From Desulfobacterales bacterium (GTDB taxonomy: Bacteria; Desulfobacterota; Desulfobulbia; Desulfobulbales; BM004): DNA of 9,350 bases. Made by a program: the position numbers and the translations under genes. Location: positions 1 through 9,350 of the forward strand of contig JAUXHH010000056.1 in the NCBI GenBank assembly GCA_030621655.1, in the 5' to 3' direction. The notes under the pieces were generated by a model. The model was given only the letters and a program-made list of their open reading frames with translations. It was not told the DNA's origin and did no database searches. Each line of letters opens with the position of its first letter. The stretch's first letter is position 1. Shown one piece after another: positions 1 through 4,941 of this stretch.

Positions 1-554
1 ACCACGGAAACTGCTGTCAGGTTTGCAGACTGATCCTTGGCAAGCTCTATGGCCCTATCCACTGCTGTTTCGCAACTAGGCGAACCATCCGTTGCCAGGA
101 GAATGTTCTTCCGGGTCAGCTTGGTGCCTTCAGGTACAACAAGGACATCTTTTAGAGTGTAGCCGATAACCCTTGCCGTAACAGAGCCCATGAGTTCTCT
201 CTCCAGTTGATGCGTACCCCTGCGCCCCATAACTATAAGGTCGCAGTTTTCATCATCAGCCACATGGACAATTTTATCGTAAGGCTCTCCCTGGGTCATG
301 TTGGTCAGGATATGCACATCCTCATGATCGGCAATTTCCTGGGCCTCTGCCAGAAGCTTTTTCCCAGGACCCTCTATGGTTTCCTTTATATTGGACACCC
401 CTACCAGTTCAAGTTCCCCTGCATATCCCGGTAAAACGCTAAGCACCTTGATCCAGCTTTTATCCTCTTTAGCCAAATGGCCTGCAACGGCCAGTCCGTT
501 CCTGGCTGTTGCAGAGCCATCATAGGCTACAAGGATTTTTCTATAGCTAGCCAT
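1..554 (-). CDS. Tandem-domain universal stress protein (UspA family), partial
   Basis: The frame is open from an ATG at 554 to the left edge, giving 184 residues with the C-terminus missing. The first Usp domain begins KILVAYDGS (residues 6-14) and carries a complete ATP-binding signature, G110-x2-G113-x9-G123-S124, followed by a hydrophobic strand ending in VLVVPEG. A second Usp domain starts near residue 149 with NILLATDGSPS. This is therefore the two-domain form of the family, which normally runs to about 280-300 residues. Members are cytoplasmic nucleotide-binding proteins linked to stress survival; the exact role here is unknown. The start overlaps the end of the exporter gene by 8 bp, with GGAGG about 12 nt upstream, so translation is probably coupled to the exporter. 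It lacks the FAEAGE tag found in three upstream genes of the same operon. Family assignment is firm. Confidence 0.93.
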   Translation of the reverse strand, partial: MASYRKILVAYDGSATARNGLAVAGHLAKEDKSWIKVLSVLPGYAGELELVGVSNIKETIEGPGKKLLAEAQEIADHEDVHILTNMTQGEPYDKIVHVADDENCDLIVMGRRGTHQLERELMGSVTARVIGYTLKDVLVVPEGTKLTRKNILLATDGSPSCETAVDRAIELAKDQSANLTAVSV

Positions 555-1878
555 GGGAAACAATCCCCTCCGTTCGAGCTTCCGCCTTTGCTGCCGCCAT
601 TCCTCTGACCATGGCAACTGTAATGATCAATGCTGCTGAGCCAAGCGCTGTCACTAAAGCCCAGTAACTAACCTGACTGAGAGTGTGGGCTAGTTGTGGC
701 TCAAGAGCCGGGCGCAGGTTCAGGTCGGCAAGGTAGCCGGGAATCTTTGCCCCGCGGCTGACCGCTACGATGAGCATGGTGGAGGCCATTACCAGCTTGA
801 TCGTGTAATCTTTAACATAGGTGGTGCCTAAAGCTCCCAGTTGTACGCCGATGAGGGATCCGGCCAGGATGAGCAGGGTCAGGCGGATGTCAATCAGGCC
901 GCTGAGGCCCCACTGGATTGAGCCCCATGCCCCCATAATAAAGGCGATAATCAGTTCTGTGGCAGATGCAATAACTGCAGAGGTGCCAAGAACGTAAATC
1001 ATGCCTGGTACACCGATAAAACCGCCCACTGCGATAGTGGCTGCCAGCATACCTGTAAAGATTCCGACAGGGACGGTAACCCAGAAGGAAATTCTCACCT
1101 TTGCCACCTTGAAATACATCATGGGCGGGATGTTTATTTTCTGCATGCGCAGAGCCAGCTTGGAAACCTTGGCTTCTTCTCCACCCTTGGACAGTTTGTA
1201 TGCGTCGTAGAGGACATAGCCACCGACAAATACCAGGACAACCATGAAAATGAAGCTCACATAAAGATTTGAGCCGGCATTACCGAAATGATTGAGGATA
1301 TACTTCTGGAACTTGATGCCTATCTGGACACCGATGATGGCAGTAACAGCCATTACCAGCCCCAGCTTAATATCCGCCTGGCCGTATTTATATCGCTTGT
1401 AGGCACCGACCATGGCCTTGGGAAATTTGTGGCACATATTGCTGGCCACCGCAATCGCACCGGGGACCCCCAGGGACATCATGGCCGGAGTAAGAACGAA
1501 GGCGCCGCCGGACCCTATAAAACCACTCAGCAGGCCGCCGATGAGACCAATGACCAGAAGGGATATGATCCTTTTGATTGTCATATCCAGAAACATGATG
1601 TCAATGCTCTTGATGACATTTTCTCCGGCATGTTTGTCCAGGCTCACCATCACCTTTTTGTTAACCCGTACATCGCTGGGTTTCATGTCCGCCCCCAGGA
1701 TGAGCTCCACCGTTTCTTTTTTTCCGTCCTTCTGGAAGGTGACTGTGCGGGCGTTATTGTCAACGTTTAGAAAAACACCCTTCATGATATCCTTTGGTGG
1801 AGGTCCGCCAGCATATGCCGAATTAACCATGGGCAGGATGAGTAACGCCCCAAGTAGGATAAACAGTAATTTCTTCAT
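547..1878 (-). CDS. TauE/SafE (TSUP) family exporter with N-terminal periplasmic domain
   Basis: A 443-residue membrane protein of the sulfite exporter TauE/SafE family, which moves sulfur-containing or organic anions across the inner membrane. Residues 1-23 look like a signal peptide ending AYA. Residues 25-98 form a soluble beta-rich segment (KGVFLNVDNNARTVTFQKDG onward) resembling small OB-like periplasmic domains; that likeness is my impression only. The transporter follows from about 102 and shows the two internal family repeats: GLLSGFIGSGGAFVLTPAMM (115-134) and GMLAATIAVGGFIGVPGMIY (276-295), with hydrophobic segments up to about 425. An in-frame TTG lies two codons upstream at 1884, but the AAGGAG site sits only 3 nt from it and 9 nt from this ATG, so the ATG is preferred. 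Its neighbours are stress-protein genes. The substrate (sulfite, thiosulfate or another anion) cannot be read from sequence. The typical family member is about 250-300 aa, so this one is long because of the N-terminal addition and a central loop (about 228-262). Confidence 0.9.
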   Translation of the reverse strand: MKKLLFILLGALLILPMVNSAYAGGPPPKDIMKGVFLNVDNNARTVTFQKDGKKETVELILGADMKPSDVRVNKKVMVSLDKHAGENVIKSIDIMFLDMTIKRIISLLVIGLIGGLLSGFIGSGGAFVLTPAMMSLGVPGAIAVASNMCHKFPKAMVGAYKRYKYGQADIKLGLVMAVTAIIGVQIGIKFQKYILNHFGNAGSNLYVSFIFMVVLVFVGGYVLYDAYKLSKGGEEAKVSKLALRMQKINIPPMMYFKVAKVRISFWVTVPVGIFTGMLAATIAVGGFIGVPGMIYVLGTSAVIASATELIIAFIMGAWGSIQWGLSGLIDIRLTLLILAGSLIGVQLGALGTTYVKDYTIKLVMASTMLIVAVSRGAKIPGYLADLNLRPALEPQLAHTLSQVSYWALVTALGSAALIITVAMVRGMAAAKAEARTEGIVSHG

Positions 1879-1887
1879 TTCCAATTG

Positions 1888-1893
1888 CTCCTT
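1888..1893 (-). promoter_or_regulatory. Ribosome binding site that fixes the exporter start
   Basis: Read on the minus strand this is AAGGAG. It lies 9 nt before the ATG at 1878 but only 3 nt before the in-frame TTG at 1884. The spacing favours the ATG, which places MKKLLFILLG at the N-terminus, a normal signal-peptide opening. Confidence 0.7.
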
Positions 1894-1925
1894 ATTTATA
1901 TAAATTTTATCTGCTTTCTTAGATT

Positions 1926-2276
1926 TTAATGATTTTTAGCTTCAAGGCCCAAAACACTCAGCAGGTTGCTGGCAAATGCACCGTGAATAAACGAAAAGGC
2001 CAGTGCGGTCACAACCGGGTATGCTGCATGCCAGCCGCCCATGGTATATTCATTGCTCACCCAGCCCTGATGTGTCATTAAGGCAATATACCCGCAAAGC
2101 GAAACAGCACCGAAGATCACCAAGCCCGCATAGGGTTTTTTCTTGGCTATAGGGCTTACTGCCTCTTCTTCAGTCCTTTCTTCCTGAAGGAATTCGGCAG
2201 CCGTTTCAAATTCCCCTGCCTCTGCAAAAGTCACTGCAGACATGTTTTTATCAAATTTTGTTACCTTTGAATCCAT
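1926..2276 (-). CDS. Small two-helix membrane protein with FAEAGE motif
   Basis: A 116-residue protein not matched to a named family. Residues 12-26 carry the shared tag (MSAVTFAEAGEFETA). A charged acidic linker follows (about 27-46, rich in E and K), then two hydrophobic segments, about 49-67 and 84-105, separated by an aromatic loop with W72, Y77 and W82. The end, near FASNLLSVLGLEAKNH, looks cytoplasmic. Both termini are therefore probably inside, with the tag in the cytoplasm. A good ribosome site (AAGGAG, then GAGG nearer the ATG) precedes the start. It lies 47 bp upstream of the exporter start and 120 bp downstream of the 164-aa gene. That 120-bp gap (2277-2396) has only a 4-bp stem and no convincing terminator or promoter. 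Its place just before the exporter suggests an accessory subunit or membrane anchor; this is inference. Confidence 0.8.
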   Translation of the reverse strand: MDSKVTKFDKNMSAVTFAEAGEFETAAEFLQEERTEEEAVSPIAKKKPYAGLVIFGAVSLCGYIALMTHQGWVSNEYTMGGWHAAYPVVTALAFSFIHGAFASNLLSVLGLEAKNH

Positions 2277-2396
2277 AACCTCTACTCCTTAGTTTTTTAA
2301 AATTTTATGTAGACTTATCCTTACCCCGCGTGCCGTGACCAGCGGCTTACAGAAAAAAATATTGCATTCAAAATGAGAGAAATTTAGCTGAAACTG

Positions 2397-2891
2397 TTAG
2401 GAGTACACCATGACCGGACAGTTGAGCTTTTGCATAATCCAGTCAGGAGACCAGGCTTTCCCCTCCTTCTTTTTGTCAGGCGTCTCCATGAGGTGAATCC
2501 TGAGTACAACACAGAGAATATCACGCCTCGTTTTCCCATATTCAGTCAATTTGTCATCCAGGCTTTCACTGGGTTCCAAGGAAGAACAGACAACCTGTTC
2601 CCCTTTTTTCATAAATTCTTCCCAAACTTTGGATTTGGTAATTTCCATTTTTGCCGGTCCCTGCTTGTGAAGAATCTCAAGCTGTCCGCCAAGTCTTTCA
2701 CAAAGATCCAAGGCGTAGTTCAATATCCGTATGCCAAGATCGTCACCTTCCAGAACAACAAGAACCTTTTTGTGGGCGTTTTTGTTCTTCCCAGCTATCT
2801 GCCGCGCTGTTTCAAATTCACCTGCCTCAGCAAAGGCAGCAGCACTCATTGCATTCTCGAATTTTTCTTTTCCATTTTTAAAGATCGACAC
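2397..2891 (-). CDS. Degenerate universal-stress-like protein with FAEAGE motif
   Basis: A 164-residue cytoplasmic protein with a GTG start, preceded by GGAG at 6 nt spacing. Residues 15-29 (MSAAAFAEAGEFETA) are the shared tag. From residue 41 the order of segments fits a Usp fold: a first strand KKVLVVLEGDD, a helix IRILNYALDLCERLGG, a strand QLEILHK, a central strand RRDILCVVLRI (122-132) and a last strand CPVMVYS. The glycine-rich ATP signature G-x2-G-x9-G-[ST] normally found after the fourth strand is absent; a charged stretch, METPDKKKEGK, stands there. It is therefore probably a non-nucleotide-binding Usp relative acting in regulation or scaffolding (inference). Its upstream neighbour ends 22 bp away, consistent with one transcript. 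The fold assignment is moderate, because the sequence is diverged; the gene itself is well supported by the ribosome site and the homologous tag. Confidence 0.82.
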   Translation of the reverse strand: MSIFKNGKEKFENAMSAAAFAEAGEFETARQIAGKNKNAHKKVLVVLEGDDLGIRILNYALDLCERLGGQLEILHKQGPAKMEITKSKVWEEFMKKGEQVVCSSLEPSESLDDKLTEYGKTRRDILCVVLRIHLMETPDKKKEGKAWSPDWIMQKLNCPVMVYS

Positions 2892-2897
2892 ACCCTA

Positions 2898-2901
2898 CTC
2901 C
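2898..2901 (-). promoter_or_regulatory. Ribosome binding site supporting a GTG start
   Basis: GGAG on the minus strand lies 6 nt before the GTG at 2891. No ATG precedes the shared motif in frame except the motif's own methionine at residue 15, which lacks such a site, so GTG is the better start. Confidence 0.6.
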
Positions 2902-2913
2902 ATCAGTAGATAA

Positions 2914-3099
2914 TTAAGATGCTGCTTCAGCCCCGTGCAGGTCAGTAGTAATAACTGCTTTACATTCTTTGCATTTCTGCTCCCTTACTGACTTGCGCTC
3001 AGTGCCTGCTAAAAATCCTTTTCCAGCATCATGCTCGTTTGCTTCAGCAAACGTCACTGCTGCCATCATTCTGTCAAGCCATGTAATTGTTGTTTTCAT
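2914..3099 (-). CDS. 61-aa protein with FAEA motif and CxxC pair
   Basis: A small soluble protein, first gene of the leftward block. Residues 12-26 (MAAVTFAEANEHDAG) match the tag of the two following genes, with the methionine at residue 12 exactly as in the 116-aa protein. The remainder is basic and contains a C-x2-C pair (KCKECK, about residues 42-47) that could bind a metal or form a disulfide. There is no membrane segment or signal peptide. AAGGA stands about 7 nt upstream of the ATG, and the candidate sigma-54 promoter lies 70-90 bp upstream. The shared motif at the same position in independent neighbours is the main reason to believe such a short frame is real. Function is unknown; a regulatory or adaptor peptide is a guess. 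Confidence 0.72.
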   Translation of the reverse strand: MKTTITWLDRMMAAVTFAEANEHDAGKGFLAGTERKSVREQKCKECKAVITTDLHGAEAAS

Positions 3100-3171
3100 A
3101 ACTGTTTCCTTTTCGTTTTATATTTTTCATTTCTTAAACATTCCAAAGCGTGCTGCTTGTGCCTTTTCTAT

Positions 3172-3187
3172 TTCACTTTCCGTGCCA
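3172..3187 (-). promoter_or_regulatory. Candidate sigma-54 (-24/-12) promoter for the leftward operon
   Basis: Minus-strand sequence TGGCACGGAAAGTGAA against the RpoN consensus TGGCACR-N4-TTGCW: the -24 box is perfect, while the -12 box reads GTGAA with GA in place of the usual GC. Spacing from GG to the -12 dinucleotide is the required 10 bp. Transcription would begin near 3161, about 60 nt before the 61-aa gene. The weak -12 element is the main doubt. The linked NtrC-type activator and the upstream palindromes support it. Confidence 0.45.
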
Positions 3188-3252
3188 TACGTGATTAATT
3201 TTTTTTCACTATATATTTCAGGATGTTATGTGTTGTCCTTCAAAATGGCCGC

Positions 3253-3271
3253 ACGTTGCATAATGCAACGT
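3253..3271. promoter_or_regulatory. Palindromic operator, distal or enhancer-type site 1
   Basis: ACGTTGCATAATGCAACGT is a perfect inverted repeat with 8-bp arms and a 3-bp spacer. Its core GTTGCA-N3-TGCAAC recurs at 3344-3358. The centre lies about 100 bp upstream of the predicted leftward sigma-54 start. It is likely a dimer binding site for the adjacent NtrC-family regulator, whose C-terminal Fis-type helix-turn-helix binds such dyads; the pairing is inferred. Confidence 0.65.
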
Positions 3272-3313
3272 CAGATCGTGATGAGTCAATTTAATCTTAT
3301 AAAAACAAAGTGT

Positions 3314-3329
3314 TGGGGATATCGTTGCA
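3314..3329 (+). promoter_or_regulatory. Weak sigma-54-like match facing the kinase gene
   Basis: TGGGGATATCGTTGCA has GG and GC separated by exactly 10 bp and a perfect TTGCA at -12, but the -24 box lacks the usual CAC. If used, transcription would start near 3340, leaving a 5' leader of about 140 nt. The same TTGCA can also be read as a lone half-site of the palindrome, so the match may be coincidental. Confidence 0.22.
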
Positions 3330-3343
3330 GAACAAAAGATATT

Positions 3344-3358
3344 GTTGCAATGTGCAAC
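3344..3358. promoter_or_regulatory. Palindromic operator, site 2
   Basis: GTTGCAATGTGCAAC repeats the core of the palindrome at 3253-3271 with the same 6-bp half-sites and 3-bp spacer. The two centres are 89 bp apart, and this one is about 190 bp upstream of the predicted leftward start. Two copies of one dyad in one control region argue for a real operator pair. Confidence 0.65.
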
Positions 3359-3480
3359 GCCGCGGTGTATTTTATGGTGAAAGACTGTGAATACAATATT
3401 GTCGAATTCGGGCTTCTAAAATATTGCTTACCTGTAGTAATGAGCGCACTTACAAAGAACTTATAAGGCTGGATATTTAA

Positions 3481-4941
3481 ATGGTACCTAAAGGAATACG
3501 TCAGAAAATAACCCTTGGTTTCTATTTTCTTTTACTTTGCATTGTGTCAATGGCCGGCTTGACATATGGAATTGTACATGAAGTTGGAAACAAAATTGAA
3601 TCACTTGAAATCATTGATGATTTTCTGAATATGACCCTGGAGGTCCGTCGGTTTGAAAAAAACTATTTCCTCTATGGCAAGGATGAAGACTACCAGGACA
3701 ACACAGCATTTTTAAAAGAACTCGGGGGACACCTTCTGCAAAACTCAATATTGGTAACTTCGCTGGTGGGCAAAGAGAGATATGATGACCTGTGGCGTTC
3801 CATACATGACTACCAGGGAAACATCAAAAGGCTCCACGATATGAATAAAACCGGCCTTAAAAGTCCACTCCTGGCCAAAGACCGTCAGCAGATTGAAAAC
3901 AACATCCGTACAATAGGGAAAAACTTTACTGATATTGCCGAACAGACCTCTAAAGATGAAAGGAAAGAGATCAAGCGGCTGCTTGGCACAACAGGCTATA
4001 TCCTTTTCTTCTCGGTTGTGCTTTTCATAAGCCTGGGTGTAATCTTTGCAACATTGCTGGCCCGGGATATTCTGAGGTCGCTGAAAATCCTGGAAGAGCA
4101 CACCAAGAGAATTTCCCGCGGCGATTTCATGCTCGCCCCGATAGACGTTAAAGATGAGGAAACAAAATCCCTCCTGCAGGCCTTCAATCGCATGACCAGA
4201 GAGCTGAGAATGCACCAGAGGCAGCTGGTACAATCTGAAAAACTCGCCTCTCTGGGAACGCTTCTCTCCGGTGTCGCTCATGAGCTGAATAACCCTCTGT
4301 CTAATGTTTCCTCCTCTGCCCAGATATTGGCTGAGGATTTTGACGATCTTGATGAAAATTTTAAAAAAAACATGATCATCCAAATACTGGAACAGTCAGA
4401 CAGGGCCAGGGATATTGTCCGTACCCTGCTGGAATTTTCCAGGATAACAGAGTTTTCCTGGCAGGAACTGTCGCTGAAAACGCTGGTCGAAAAGACAATT
4501 ACCCTTATCCGGGGCCAGGCACCGAGCAACGTCGAAATCAACCTGGATATCCCGGCAGAACTGAAAATCACAGTTGACAAGCAGCGGATGCAGCAGGTCT
4601 TCCTGAACCTCATAAAAAATTCCATAGACGTAATTGGTGAAAACGGCATGATCTGGATATCGTGCCGTGAAATTATCAGAAAAGGCAAGGGCCGGCGTGA
4701 AGTGGAAATAATGATTGAGGATAATGGACCAGGAATACCTGCGGAAATCCGTGAAAAGATATTCGATCCTTTTTTTACGACCAAGGATGTAGGGCATGGT
4801 TCCGGGCTGGGGCTTTACATCGTCCATGACATTGTTGAAATGCATGGTGGTTCGATCCGGGTCGAAACCAGGCCGGGCCAGGGAACAACCTTTATTATCT
4901 GGCTTCCGGACAGGCCTGCTGAAACTGGAGAAAAACCATGA
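3481..4941 (+). CDS. Membrane sensor histidine kinase (NtrB/ZraS-like)
   Basis: A 486-residue kinase. Transmembrane helix 1 is about 11-31; a periplasmic all-helical sensor region spans about 33-170 and includes RRFEKNYFLYG (56-66), a feature of helical-bundle sensor domains; helix 2 is about 172-194. A HAMP linker follows (about 195-245). The dimerisation helix carries the H box AHELNNPLS with phosphoacceptor H267. The ATPase domain shows the N box (N376, N380), G1 box D414-N-G-P-G418, F box FDPFF (428-432) and G2 box GSGLG (440-444), all intact. It should autophosphorylate and pass phosphate to the regulator encoded next, whose start overlaps its stop (ATGA). The ribosome site is weak (AAGG 12 nt, or GGAT about 8 nt, before the ATG); an in-frame TAA directly precedes the ATG. 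The signal sensed is unknown, but the divergent stress-exporter block is the obvious candidate target. Confidence 0.95.
   Translation: MVPKGIRQKITLGFYFLLLCIVSMAGLTYGIVHEVGNKIESLEIIDDFLNMTLEVRRFEKNYFLYGKDEDYQDNTAFLKELGGHLLQNSILVTSLVGKERYDDLWRSIHDYQGNIKRLHDMNKTGLKSPLLAKDRQQIENNIRTIGKNFTDIAEQTSKDERKEIKRLLGTTGYILFFSVVLFISLGVIFATLLARDILRSLKILEEHTKRISRGDFMLAPIDVKDEETKSLLQAFNRMTRELRMHQRQLVQSEKLASLGTLLSGVAHELNNPLSNVSSSAQILAEDFDDLDENFKKNMIIQILEQSDRARDIVRTLLEFSRITEFSWQELSLKTLVEKTITLIRGQAPSNVEINLDIPAELKITVDKQRMQQVFLNLIKNSIDVIGENGMIWISCREIIRKGKGRREVEIMIEDNGPGIPAEIREKIFDPFFTTKDVGHGSGLGLYIVHDIVEMHGGSIRVETRPGQGTTFIIWLPDRPAETGEKP

Larger units (their letters stand above)
3100..3480. other. Divergent control region without a gene
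   Basis: This AT-rich 381-bp stretch separates the leftward stress-exporter block from the rightward kinase-regulator pair. A long open frame crosses it on the plus strand but is antisense to the 61-aa gene and has no family resemblance. What it does hold is two GTTGCA-N3-TGCAAC palindromes, a third GTTGCA half-site at 3324-3329, and two sigma-54-like promoter matches, one facing each way. No intrinsic terminator was seen. Confidence 0.75.

Noticed and set aside
1412..1903. A 163-codon open frame antisense to the exporter gene, and a second of 160 codons at 1288-1770
   Set aside because: Both lie opposite a well-recognised TauE/SafE gene, show no family resemblance, and have composition expected from the complement of a membrane-protein gene.
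2310..2350. GCCG...CGGC inverted repeat in the 120-bp gap as a terminator
   Set aside because: The stem is only 4 bp and no T-run follows in the direction of transcription, so it does not make an intrinsic terminator.
3149..3164. A second minus-strand GGCAC (AGGCACAAGCAGCACG) as a sigma-54 promoter
   Set aside because: The GC that could serve as -12 is 8 bp from GG instead of 10, a spacing that sigma-54 does not normally accept.
3246..3260. Plus-strand TGGCCGCACGTTGCA as a sigma-54 promoter
   Set aside because: GG and GC are separated by 9 bp rather than 10, and its TTGCA is part of the perfect palindrome.
2969..3466. A 165-codon plus-strand open frame across the control region
   Set aside because: It is antisense to the tagged 61-aa gene and runs through the palindromes and promoter matches. 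It has no recognisable domain and ends just before the kinase start.
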